A stretch of DNA of 14,822 nt from an uncultured Oribacterium sp. (GTDB lineage Bacteria; Bacillota; Clostridia; Lachnospirales; Lachnospiraceae). The position numbers and the translations under genes are program-made. The notes beneath the pieces were generated by a model. That model searched no databases. It was not told the DNA's origin and saw nothing but the letters and a program-made list of their open reading frames with translations. Within the stretch, counting starts at the first letter, position 1. Each line of letters starts with the position of its first letter. This document shows positions 7,498-14,281 of the stretch, in pieces. Location of the stretch: positions 1-14,822 of the forward strand of contig CABTMH010000158.1 in the NCBI GenBank assembly GCA_902485915.1, in the 5' to 3' direction.

Positions 7498-7560
7498 AGT
7501 GATAGCTGCATGACTGGAATGATAACTGATTTTGCACAAGGAGAGAATGAACCAGAACTG

Positions 7561-7588
7561 TTGAAATGAACAAAATATCTAATAGAAT
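7561..7588 (+). promoter_or_regulatory. Candidate promoter of the aldehyde dehydrogenase unit
   Basis: TTGAAA (7561-7566) and TAGAAT (7583-7588) are separated by 16 bases, one or two mismatches from consensus at each element. Transcription would start near 7595, about 40 bases before the coding region. The operator-like repeats described at 7343-7398 and 7457-7497 would then lie upstream, as expected for activator sites. Confidence 0.4.
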
Positions 7589-7635
7589 CAAATGTAAATA
7601 GAACAAAGCGCACAAAACGAAAGGAAGAAAAAATC

Positions 7636-9009
7636 ATGTGTGAAGAGAAAAAGTGTTCGGTAGCAGAGCTTGTTGAACGTTCAAAGGCTGCGCAAAAGAA
7701 GTTTGAATTTGCAACCCAGGAGCAGGCGGATGCAGCTGCACGTGCAATCTGTAAGGTGGTTTATGATCATGCGGAGATGCTCGGTAAGCTGGCAGCAGAA
7801 GAGTCGCGTATGGGCAACGTAAACGATAAAATCGCCAAGTGCCGTAATAAGTCTGCGCTGATCTGGCAGAGCATGAAGGGAAAAAAGACCGTAGGTGTGA
7901 TTAATCGTATCGAAGAGAAGCGGATGCTGGAGGTGGCGAAGCCGATGGGCGTTGTTGCAGCGATTATCCCATCTACAAATCCGGTGGTTACACCGATGGG
8001 AAATGCGGCTTCTGCATTAAAAACGAGAAACTCGATTATTTTTGCGCCGCATCCACGCGCGATACAGTGTACGAAGATGCTGGTAGAGATGTTCCAGATC
8101 GAGCTTGAGAAGCTCAATCTTCCGAAGGACCTCGTTCTCGGACTGGAGCAGGTATCCATCGAAGACAGTGGTGCCTTGATGAGTATGGCAGATGTTGTCG
8201 TCGCAACCGGCGGACCTGGCATGGTGAAGGCTGCGTATTCAAGTGGAAAGCCTTCACTGGGCGTAGGTCAGGGTAATGTGCAGTGTATCGTGGATCGTGA
8301 TGTGGATCTCGGCGAAGCTGCAGAGAAGATTCTCTCCGGACGAAGCTTTGATAACGGATTAATCTGTCTCGGTGAGCAGACGGCGTTTGTTCCGGAAGAG
8401 AAATTTGCTGCATTTGTAGACGAGATGAAAAAGCACGGCGGTTATTACGTAGATGCGCCAGAGCAGATCGCAACGGTCAGAGAAGGACTCTTCCCTGATA
8501 ATGGTCCGATCAACAGAGATGTGGTTGGTTTATCGGCGGCACAGATCGGTGAGAAGCTTGGTCTGAATGTTCCGGCAGAAGCAAGAGCGATCGTCGTGAA
8601 GGCAGAGGGTGTTGGTCGAGCTGAGCAGTTATGCAGAGAGAAGCTGTGCCCTGTGATTGCGGTATATCCTTATGGCACTTTTGAAGAGGGTGTAGCGATG
8701 ATGGTTGAGAATCTGGAATTCGAAGGAAAGGGACATAGTATCGCAGTTCACTCGAATACTCCAGAGCATGTAGAGTATGCAGCAATCGAATGCTCTGTAT
8801 CACGTGTGGTTGTTAACCAGCCTTCTGGAACGACAGGCGGCGGAAGCCCAACAAATGGATTTACACCGACAACAACACTCGGCTGTGGTTCATGGGGAAA
8901 TAACAGCTTCAGTGGCAACTTTAATTTCGAACATCTAATGAACATCACTCGTGTGGGTTATCCATATGAGGAGTCATACCTTCCGGATCCGGAAAGGGCG
9001 TGGGATTGA
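7636..9009 (+). CDS. CoA-acylating aldehyde dehydrogenase, sulfoacetaldehyde-dehydrogenase-like
   Basis: This 457-residue protein belongs to the acylating branch of the aldehyde dehydrogenases: aldehyde + CoA + NAD(P)+ to acyl-CoA. Visible motifs are IPSTNPVVTPM (111-121), APHPRA (137-142), the nucleotide-binding TGGPGMVKAAYSSGKPSLGV (191-210) and the catalytic NGLICLGEQT with Cys244. The C-terminal segment GFTPTTTLGCGSWGNNS (408-424) is like that of acylating aldehyde dehydrogenases, and I recall it as especially close to sulfoacetaldehyde dehydrogenase (SauS). There is no N-terminal microcompartment-targeting extension as in PduP or EutE, so the enzyme should be free in the cytosol. It would oxidise the aldehyde made by the GRE and pass the CoA ester to the ligase encoded next. 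AAAGGAAG lies eight bases before the ATG. The exact aldehyde is inferred; 3-sulfopropionaldehyde, sulfoacetaldehyde or a non-sulfonated aldehyde are all possible. Confidence 0.9.
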   Translation: MCEEKKCSVAELVERSKAAQKKFEFATQEQADAAARAICKVVYDHAEMLGKLAAEESRMGNVNDKIAKCRNKSALIWQSMKGKKTVGVINRIEEKRMLEVAKPMGVVAAIIPSTNPVVTPMGNAASALKTRNSIIFAPHPRAIQCTKMLVEMFQIELEKLNLPKDLVLGLEQVSIEDSGALMSMADVVVATGGPGMVKAAYSSGKPSLGVGQGNVQCIVDRDVDLGEAAEKILSGRSFDNGLICLGEQTAFVPEEKFAAFVDEMKKHGGYYVDAPEQIATVREGLFPDNGPINRDVVGLSAAQIGEKLGLNVPAEARAIVVKAEGVGRAEQLCREKLCPVIAVYPYGTFEEGVAMMVENLEFEGKGHSIAVHSNTPEHVEYAAIECSVSRVVVNQPSGTTGGGSPTNGFTPTTTLGCGSWGNNSFSGNFNFEHLMNITRVGYPYEESYLPDPERAWD

Positions 9010-9067
9010 GTAGATGTAAACTTCGTTATAGCGCATAAAAATGCCAGAATATGAAAAGGAGACCGAT

Positions 9068-10201
9068 ATGGATTATTTAGAGCTGGAAGGCAAAGAACAG
9101 CTGAAGTGTTTTGGAATTCCAACCAATAGTAGCATTTTGTTAACGGGAGATGAAATTCCAGAGGGCATCACATATCCTTGCGTTTTAAAAGGCCAGATTC
9201 TTTCAGGAAAGCGCGGTAAAGCAGGTGCTGTTCGTGTAGTAAAAACAGAGGAAGAGCTGAAGGAAGTTAAGAAAATCATTGAAAAGATTACAATCAATGG
9301 AAAGCATATGGAAGGCGTTATCGCATGTGGATTCCTTCCGATCGCTGAAGAGTACTATCTCGGAATGACCCTGGATGTTAAAAACCGGGCCATGGTCATG
9401 ATCTTCACACCATTCGGCGGTATGGAAATCGAGGAGCTGGCCGCTTCTGCACCGGAGAAATTACTGTACTTCGATTGTACGAAGGGATTCCATGGAGAAG
9501 ACTTCCGTAAAGAACTGCAGAAGTTTTCGCTGTCCGAAAAGAGAATGGATGATGTAACCGATATAGCAGCCAAGCTGGCAAATGCCTGCTTCACACTGGA
9601 TGCAACCACGATTGAAATCAATCCGCTGGCTGTTCTGGAGGACGGAAGCCTGCTGGCTATCGATGCAAAGCTGGTGATCGATGATAACAGCCTTTCACGT
9701 CAGGGCGACTACACGATTCTTCCGAGAACGGCTATGAAAAAGTCTCCACAGGAAGAGGAAGCAGCAGCACATGATCTGACCTATGTAGAGCTGGATCCGG
9801 AGGGGGATATCGGAACCATGGCCGGTGGTGCAGGTATCGGTATGGCAACCATGGATACGATTCGTCACTATGGTGGCCGCGTAAATAATTTCCTGGATCT
9901 GGGCGGTGGCGTAACTGCAGAGAAAACATATCAGGCCATGGAGATCCTTCTTAATAATGAATCGACAGATTATATTCTTGTTAATGTATTTGGCGGAATT
10001 AATAACTGTGCAGATATGGCGGAAGGAATCGCCCGCGCCTATAAGGAGTCAGGAAGCAAGAAAAAGGTTGTTGTGAAGAGCCGTGGCTTTAATCAGGAGC
10101 AGGGCTGGGCTATTTACGAGGAGCTCGGATTCCCACAGACCAAATATGGCACGACAGATGAAGCCGTGAAAACTTTACTTAGCATGAAGGAGGCACAGTA
10201 A
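9068..10201 (+). CDS. ADP-forming acyl-CoA synthetase, beta subunit (SucC-like)
   Basis: This 377-residue protein aligns in plan with succinyl-CoA synthetase beta: an ATP-grasp domain in the N-terminal two thirds, with INPLAVLEDGSLLAIDAKLV carrying the metal and nucleotide contacts, then a CoA-ligase domain with GDIGTMAGGAGIGMATMD and NFLDLGGGV. The N-terminus lacks the clear canonical SucC opening and the body is diverged, so a role other than the TCA cycle is likely. With the alpha subunit it would convert the acyl-CoA from the upstream dehydrogenase to free acid and make ATP, the energy-conserving step of the pathway. In other organisms such pairs act on sulfoacetyl-CoA or similar esters. 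The start at 9068 has AAAAGGAGA seven bases ahead; an earlier in-frame ATG at 9041 has no ribosome binding site. Confidence 0.88.
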   Translation: MDYLELEGKEQLKCFGIPTNSSILLTGDEIPEGITYPCVLKGQILSGKRGKAGAVRVVKTEEELKEVKKIIEKITINGKHMEGVIACGFLPIAEEYYLGMTLDVKNRAMVMIFTPFGGMEIEELAASAPEKLLYFDCTKGFHGEDFRKELQKFSLSEKRMDDVTDIAAKLANACFTLDATTIEINPLAVLEDGSLLAIDAKLVIDDNSLSRQGDYTILPRTAMKKSPQEEEAAAHDLTYVELDPEGDIGTMAGGAGIGMATMDTIRHYGGRVNNFLDLGGGVTAEKTYQAMEILLNNESTDYILVNVFGGINNCADMAEGIARAYKESGSKKKVVVKSRGFNQEQGWAIYEELGFPQTKYGTTDEAVKTLLSMKEAQ

Positions 10202-10202
10202 T

Positions 10203-11120
10203 ATGAGCATTCTGATTAACCAGGATACTGAAATCATGATTATCGGTATTACCGGAAAGCAGGGACGTATTCACTGTAAGAGAACACTGGAGAGCGGCGC
10301 CAAGCTTCTTGCAGGTGTCGCACCTGGTAAAGGTGGAGAGAAGGTAGAAGGTGTTCCTGTATTTGAATCCGTTGAAGAAGCGAGAGCAGAATTTCCGGGA
10401 ATTGAATCTGCTATGCTGATTGTTCCGCCGAAGTTCGTGAAGGATGCAGCGCTCCGGGCTCTGCATGAAGGAATCAAGCTTCTGGTGGTTATCACAGAGT
10501 TTGTTCCGGTTCTAGATGCACTGGAAATTGTCAATGAAGCGAAGGCGCTGGGTGCGAAGGTGATCGGTCCAAATACCATCGGTGTTATCTCGCCAGGAAA
10601 ATCCAAGCTGGGAATCATGCCGGATTATATCTATGGACAGGGTCATATCGGTATTATCTCACGAAGCGGAACGCTTACGCATGAAACCGCATCCAATCTG
10701 ACATTTAAGGGCTATGGACTTTCCACTTGTGTTGGAATCGGCGGTGACTCCATCATCGGAATGAACCATGCAGAAGTTCTCGAACTGCTTGCTGCGGATG
10801 AGGATACAGATGCGATTGTAATGATCGGTGAGATCGGCGGTACCAGTGAGGAGATGGCAGCTGCCAAAATCAAGGAGATCGGATTAAAGAAGCCGGTATT
10901 TGCTTATATCGCAGGAATGTATGCTCCTGAGAACAAGCGAATGGGACATGCGGGTGCGATTGTAAGTGGCGGTATGGGAACCGTGAAATCAAAGGTTGCA
11001 GCACTCGAGGATGCAGGGGTTACGGTATGTCCGACACTTGGCAAAATTGTAGAAGGCATCGAAGAATATAACACCCGAACGGGCGGCCGGTTAAAAACAC
11101 TGAAGCCTCAGATTGATTAA
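10203..11120 (+). CDS. ADP-forming acyl-CoA synthetase, alpha subunit (SucD-like)
   Basis: This 305-residue protein has the SucD plan: a Rossmann CoA-binding domain (1-125) with GITGKQGRIH and GGVAPGKGG-type sequence near 37-45, then a ligase domain with the phosphohistidine loop KRMGHAGAI, His249. ISRSGTLTHE (152-161) is the conserved segment before the second domain. Length and motifs are complete, so the enzyme should be active. It starts one base after the beta subunit stop, with AAGGAGG inside the end of the beta gene, so the two are translationally linked as expected for a heteromeric enzyme. The acid it releases is probably not succinate, given the neighbours; that is inference. Confidence 0.9.
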   Translation: MSILINQDTEIMIIGITGKQGRIHCKRTLESGAKLLAGVAPGKGGEKVEGVPVFESVEEARAEFPGIESAMLIVPPKFVKDAALRALHEGIKLLVVITEFVPVLDALEIVNEAKALGAKVIGPNTIGVISPGKSKLGIMPDYIYGQGHIGIISRSGTLTHETASNLTFKGYGLSTCVGIGGDSIIGMNHAEVLELLAADEDTDAIVMIGEIGGTSEEMAAAKIKEIGLKKPVFAYIAGMYAPENKRMGHAGAIVSGGMGTVKSKVAALEDAGVTVCPTLGKIVEGIEEYNTRTGGRLKTLKPQID

Positions 11121-11137
11121 ATCGGTCGGACTGTAAT

Positions 11138-11174
11138 AGAACATTGACAGGTAAAGTATACCTGTCAATGTTCT
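11138..11174 (+). repeat. Perfect 16-bp inter-gene hairpin between the ligase alpha and alcohol dehydrogenase genes
   Basis: Arms 11138-11153 and 11159-11174 are perfectly complementary around a 5-base loop. The bases that follow are TGTGG, with no T-run, so this is not a standard terminator. It sits 18 bases after the ligase alpha stop and 45 before the dehydrogenase start. It resembles in position and strength the hairpin at 3937-3976. A processing, stabilising or attenuating element is likely, by inference; a dyadic protein-binding site is the alternative. Confidence 0.6.
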
Positions 11175-11218
11175 TGTGGCCCAAACTTATAGTTTATAAA
11201 AAAGGAAAACGAAGCAGT

Positions 11219-12364
11219 ATGAAAGATTATAATTTCTCAATACCACAGAACATTGAATTTGGTGTAGGAAGCCTGAAAAAAATTCCGACGATTTTAGAGC
11301 AGATTGGTACAGACCATGTATTACTCGTTTCGGATCATGGACTGGAGCGAATCGGGGTAGTAAAAAAAGTATGTGATATCATCGAACAGAACGGAGTTAA
11401 ATGTACTGCGTATCTTGAAGTAATTCCGAATCCAACCATCGAAATCGTAAACGAAGCTACTGCACTTTATAAAGAATGTGGCGCAGGCTGTATCGTGGCG
11501 CTTGGTGGTGGAAGCCCGATGGACGTTGCAAAGGCTGTGGGCGTGCTTGCAAACCATGGTGGTGAAATCACCGACTACGAAGGCCTGCATAAGGTTCCGG
11601 GACCGATCGTCCCGATGATTGCGATTCCGACGACAGCAGGAACCGGTAGCGAAGTAACGGCATCGGCAGTTATTACGGATGTGGAGAGAAATTATAAACT
11701 GTCTGTGATCAGCTACGAAATTGTTCCGAAGTATGCTGTGCTTGACCCTGAGCTGATCATGACCGCGCCGGCAGCCATCGCAGCCTCCTGCGGAATTGAT
11801 GCGTTAATACACGCCATGGAGGCGTATGTATCTGTATTTGCAACTCCTTTCTCTGATGCCATGGCTGAAAAGGCGATGGAATTGATTGGTGCGAATATCC
11901 GCCAGTTTGTTGCGAATAGAAAGAATGAAGATGCAGCATCCGCCATGATGATCGGCTGTAATTTTGCAGGTATTGCGTTCGCATGGGCCAAGCTCGGAAA
12001 TGTGCATGCCATGAGTCATCCGGTCAGCGCTTACTTCCATGTTCCACATGGCGTGGCAAATGCAGTGATTCTACCGACGGTTGTTGAGTATAATGCATTG
12101 GCTGATAATGGCCGATATGCGAAAATCTACCAGTATATTACCGGTAAAACTGTAACTGAAAGCTTCAGACCTGAAATGCTGGTAGAGGAAATCAGAAAGC
12201 TGAATGCGGATTTAGGCATTCCAGCCTCCCTTTCAGAGCTTGGTGTAACCGAGGACAAAATCCAGCAGATGGCTGAAGATGCCATGAAGAGTGCCAACGT
12301 TCTGGCAAATCCAAGAACTACCACGGTAAGAGATATGGTGGAGTTGTTTAAAAAGGTATTTTAA
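11219..12364 (+). CDS. Iron-containing (group III) alcohol dehydrogenase, aldehyde reductase
   Basis: This 381-residue protein has the normal family length. The Rossmann-like domain carries GGGSPMD (96-102) and the TTAGTGSEVT segment (138-147). The metal ligands are visible as Asp194 and His198 in GIDALIHAME, His263 in NVHAMSHP and His277 in VPHGVANA, so the iron site is complete. It would reduce half of the GRE-derived aldehyde to the alcohol with NADH, balancing the acylating dehydrogenase. In characterised systems, proteins of this family reduce 3-sulfopropionaldehyde (HpfD) or sulfoacetaldehyde (SarD). The start at 11219 has AAAAGGAAAA about nine bases upstream. An ATG at 11144 would add 25 residues, but those are encoded by the hairpin at 11138-11174 and match nothing of the family. 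Confidence 0.92.
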   Translation: MKDYNFSIPQNIEFGVGSLKKIPTILEQIGTDHVLLVSDHGLERIGVVKKVCDIIEQNGVKCTAYLEVIPNPTIEIVNEATALYKECGAGCIVALGGGSPMDVAKAVGVLANHGGEITDYEGLHKVPGPIVPMIAIPTTAGTGSEVTASAVITDVERNYKLSVISYEIVPKYAVLDPELIMTAPAAIAASCGIDALIHAMEAYVSVFATPFSDAMAEKAMELIGANIRQFVANRKNEDAASAMMIGCNFAGIAFAWAKLGNVHAMSHPVSAYFHVPHGVANAVILPTVVEYNALADNGRYAKIYQYITGKTVTESFRPEMLVEEIRKLNADLGIPASLSELGVTEDKIQQMAEDAMKSANVLANPRTTTVRDMVELFKKVF

Positions 12365-12413
12365 GATATAATTTATCAGACAACAGCGAGGTTAAATGTA
12401 GAGGTAGAGTAGT

Positions 12414-13208
12414 ATGGATACGAAGGATCAGTTTATCCAGAATCAGATGGATAAAACAAGCTTAGGGAAAACACTTGCGATATTATCTACATTTGACGAA
12501 AGTACACCTATCCAGAGAACATCCGATATCGCTGCACGGCTGGGACTGAATATAAGTACAGTATCACGACACCTTAACACGCTCCTGGACTGGGGGTTTG
12601 TAGAGAGGGACGCCGTGACAGGCGCTTATTTTCCGGGGATCGCGATTGTCGCGATTGCCGGTGCAGCCTTGCAAAGTAAGGACTGTTATCGTTATGCATA
12701 TCCGGAATTACAAAGGGTATCTATTCGATGTAATGTACATGGGCATATGGGCGTTCCGCGAGGGACAGATGTGGTCCACCTGATCAGCAGCAGCTGTGAA
12801 AAAACGATGGACCTGATTATCCCTATGGGCCATCGTCATCCGATGTACTGCAGTGCCATGGGAAGAGCTATTCTGGCCTATTTACCTGCCTCCAGAGTGC
12901 AAAATATTATTGATGGCAGTCATCGGATTCGATATGCAAAGGACACATTAGTCGATCCGGAGGATATCAAACAGGAACTGATTAAAACGCGTAAAAAAGG
13001 CTACTGTGTTTTAGTAAATGAACTGACCGATGGACAGGGCTCAATAGCAGCACCTGTATTTGACAGAAATCGAAATCCAGTTGCTGCCATAAGTGTATCA
13101 GTCAGTGAAAGTCGTATACGAGATCAGGAGCAGGAAAAAGTGCTTGCAAAGGAAGTCGTAGCGGCAGCAACACGTATTTCGAGTAAGATGGGATATTACC
13201 CAAAGTAA
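12414..13208 (+). CDS. IclR-family transcriptional regulator
   Basis: This 264-residue protein has the IclR layout. An N-terminal winged helix-turn-helix (about 15-78, with TSDIAARLGLNISTVSRHL and the wing GFVERDAVTGAY) is followed by a GAF-like effector domain (about 90-260) that includes the typical PMYCSAMGRAILAYLP. It is the last gene of the dismutation unit, 49 bases after the alcohol dehydrogenase, with an intrinsic terminator overlapping its stop. It probably controls this unit, perhaps through the repeats in the 7329-7635 gap, and would respond to a small acid or aldehyde-derived metabolite; both are inferences. Start chosen at the ATG preceded by purine-rich AGAGGTAGAG. Together with the LysR gene at 142-1137 the system would have two regulators. 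Confidence 0.9.
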   Translation: MDTKDQFIQNQMDKTSLGKTLAILSTFDESTPIQRTSDIAARLGLNISTVSRHLNTLLDWGFVERDAVTGAYFPGIAIVAIAGAALQSKDCYRYAYPELQRVSIRCNVHGHMGVPRGTDVVHLISSSCEKTMDLIIPMGHRHPMYCSAMGRAILAYLPASRVQNIIDGSHRIRYAKDTLVDPEDIKQELIKTRKKGYCVLVNELTDGQGSIAAPVFDRNRNPVAAISVSVSESRIRDQEQEKVLAKEVVAAATRISSKMGYYPK

Positions 13209-13232
13209 AACCGGCAAAAAGCCGGTTTTTTT
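13207..13232 (+). terminator. Intrinsic terminator after the IclR gene
   Basis: AAAACCGGC (13207-13215) pairs with GCCGGTTTT (13221-13229) around an A5 loop and is followed by further T residues to 13232. The left arm overlaps the IclR stop codon. It ends the second unit. Confidence 0.92.
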
Positions 13233-13293
13233 GATGGGCTTTTTATTGTGACCATAAAGTATGGGCAAAAAAAGTTTTGCAGGGGAAGTATAT

Positions 13294-13854
13294 ATGATAA
13301 GCATTAAGGAGAAGCCATACTATAAAACAACGATCGAATCGGCCATTGGGAAGATCACGCTTGGAAGTGATGGTGAAAGTTTAACTGGTTTATGGATAGA
13401 GGGTCAAAGATACTTTGGTGCTACTGTGCCAGATGACATGCTGCTAAATGATCATTTAAATGTGTTTACGCTCACGAAAGACTGGTTGAACAGATATTTT
13501 GAAGGGGAAAAGCCTCGGATTTCGGAGCTTCCATTGGCTCCTTCTGGCGGAGAGTTTCGCCAGACTGTGTGGAAGATGCTGACAGAAATACCTTATGGGG
13601 AAGTGATCACATACGGAGAGCTCGCTCGAAAAATCGCCAGGCAACGAGGCATCGAAAGGATGTCTGCGCAGGCGATCGGTGGAGCAGTTGGTCATAATCC
13701 GATCGCCATCATCATTCCGTGTCACAGAGTTGTCGGGGCAAACGGCAATCTTACCGGGTACGCTGGTGGCATTCAAATGAAGCTGCAGCTTTTGCAACAC
13801 GAAGGTGTTGATATAAACCGGTTTTACATTCCCACAAAAGGGACAGCATTGTAA
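13294..13854 (+). CDS. ogt: Methylated-DNA--[protein]-cysteine S-methyltransferase
   Basis: This 186-residue protein repairs O6-alkylguanine by moving the alkyl group irreversibly to its own cysteine. The active site IPCHRVVGANG places the acceptor at Cys143. FRQTVWKMLTEIPYGEVITY (88-107) is the conserved start of the DNA-binding domain, and AQAIGGAVGHNPI (125-137) precedes the active site. The N-terminal ribonuclease-like domain (about 8-80) is short, as in Ogt-type proteins without an AdaA fusion. The start at 13294 has AGGGGAAG six bases upstream; an in-frame ATG at 13261 adds 11 residues without such a site. It lies between two terminators and has no visible link to the GRE genes. Confidence 0.93.
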   Translation: MISIKEKPYYKTTIESAIGKITLGSDGESLTGLWIEGQRYFGATVPDDMLLNDHLNVFTLTKDWLNRYFEGEKPRISELPLAPSGGEFRQTVWKMLTEIPYGEVITYGELARKIARQRGIERMSAQAIGGAVGHNPIAIIIPCHRVVGANGNLTGYAGGIQMKLQLLQHEGVDINRFYIPTKGTAL

Positions 13855-13865
13855 TCCGATCATAA

Positions 13866-13918
13866 AAAACACCTCGGAAGCACACATCCTATGAGGATGA
13901 TGCATTTCGAGGTGTTTT
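13866..13918 (-). terminator. Long hairpin terminator for tRNA-Leu, probably bidirectional
   Basis: AAAACACCTCG (13866-13876) pairs with CGAGGTGTTTT (13908-13918). Inside, CATCCT and AGGATG form a second stem (13885-13899). Read on the minus strand it follows the tRNA by seven bases and ends in a run of six T residues, a good intrinsic terminator. On the plus strand it follows the methyltransferase gene by 11 bases with a shorter T4 run, so it may serve both directions. Confidence 0.75.
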
Positions 13919-13924
13919 CATTCA

Positions 13925-14005
13925 TGCGGCTCACGGGACTTGAACCCGCACATCAGAGATACAGGAACCTAAATCCTGCGCGTCTGCCAATTCCGCCAAA
14001 GCCGC
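13925..14005 (-). tRNA. tRNA-Leu (anticodon UAG)
   Basis: On the minus strand the sequence folds as a class II tRNA. The acceptor stem is GCGGCTT with GAGCCGC and discriminator A. The D arm contains GGCGGAATTGGCAGAC, and the anticodon stem is CAGGA/TCCTG with loop TTTAGGT, giving anticodon TAG. A short extra arm (ATC/GAT) precedes the T arm, which has loop TTCAAGT. The D-arm sequence and extra arm are typical of leucine tRNAs. CCA is not encoded. The extra arm is rather short, making 81 bases in total. Confidence 0.93.
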
Positions 14006-14020
14006 ATCTCAACTCATTGC

Positions 14021-14049
14021 ATTATAAAGTATCGATAGACGGAATGCAA
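14021..14049 (-). promoter_or_regulatory. Promoter of tRNA-Leu
   Basis: On the minus strand, TTGCAT (forward 14044-14049) and a perfect TATAAT (forward 14021-14026) are separated by 17 bases. This near-consensus promoter would start transcription within about 10 bases of the tRNA 5' end. Confidence 0.75.
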
Positions 14050-14210
14050 GAATGGATGTATTGCTTTCCGCATTTGCCGCTCAATTACGGTTACTGTTTA
14101 CGCATCAACTGCCCTCCGGACCCCTGCCTGATCAGTATACGTGTGAGCAGTACCATATCCAGACAGGTGAAGTTTAGTTTTTTCTGTCTATCGGATATAT
14201 GGGAAGAATA

Positions 14211-14219
14211 TGGTATAAT
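14211..14219 (+). promoter_or_regulatory. Extended -10 promoter of cdd
   Basis: TGGTATAAT contains a consensus -10 (14214-14219) with the TG extension. No good -35 lies at 17 bases, which fits an extended -10 promoter. Transcription would start near 14226, just before the hairpin at 14231-14253. Confidence 0.6.
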
Positions 14220-14230
14220 GAAACAACAAG

Positions 14231-14253
14231 GCAGGTCATGATTTGTGACCTGC
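14231..14253 (+). promoter_or_regulatory. Hairpin in the cdd leader
   Basis: GCAGGTCA (14231-14238) and TGACCTGC (14246-14253) form a perfect 8-bp stem with a 7-base loop, close to the predicted mRNA 5' end and 28 bases ahead of the start codon. It lacks a T-run. It may protect the 5' end or be an operator dyad. Apart from promoters and this stem I see nothing else in 14006-14281. Confidence 0.4.
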
Positions 14254-14281
14254 GGAGTTGTCGAAACCGAGAGGATACTAT

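Noticed and set aside
7329..7635. A riboswitch in the leader of the second unit
   Set aside because: Stems are present but I recognise no conserved core of any known riboswitch, and a plausible promoter lies downstream of the stems.
8114..8473. A 119-codon minus-strand frame within the aldehyde dehydrogenase gene
   Set aside because: Arg/His/Ser-rich composition typical of an antisense shadow, fully contained in a clear gene.
9068..11120. Calling the ligase pair TCA-cycle succinyl-CoA synthetase (sucCD)
   Set aside because: The fold and phosphohistidine match, but the flanking aldehyde and alcohol dehydrogenases and the diverged sequence make succinate an unlikely main substrate, so no symbol was given.
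11144..11218. N-terminal extension of the alcohol dehydrogenase
   Set aside because: The extra 25 codons come from a perfect hairpin and have no family similarity; a good ribosome binding site precedes the inner ATG at 11219.
13891..14241. A 116-codon open reading frame on the plus strand
   Set aside because: It runs through the tRNA-Leu gene on the opposite strand, the arm of the terminator and two promoters, has no ribosome binding site and no recognisable protein features.
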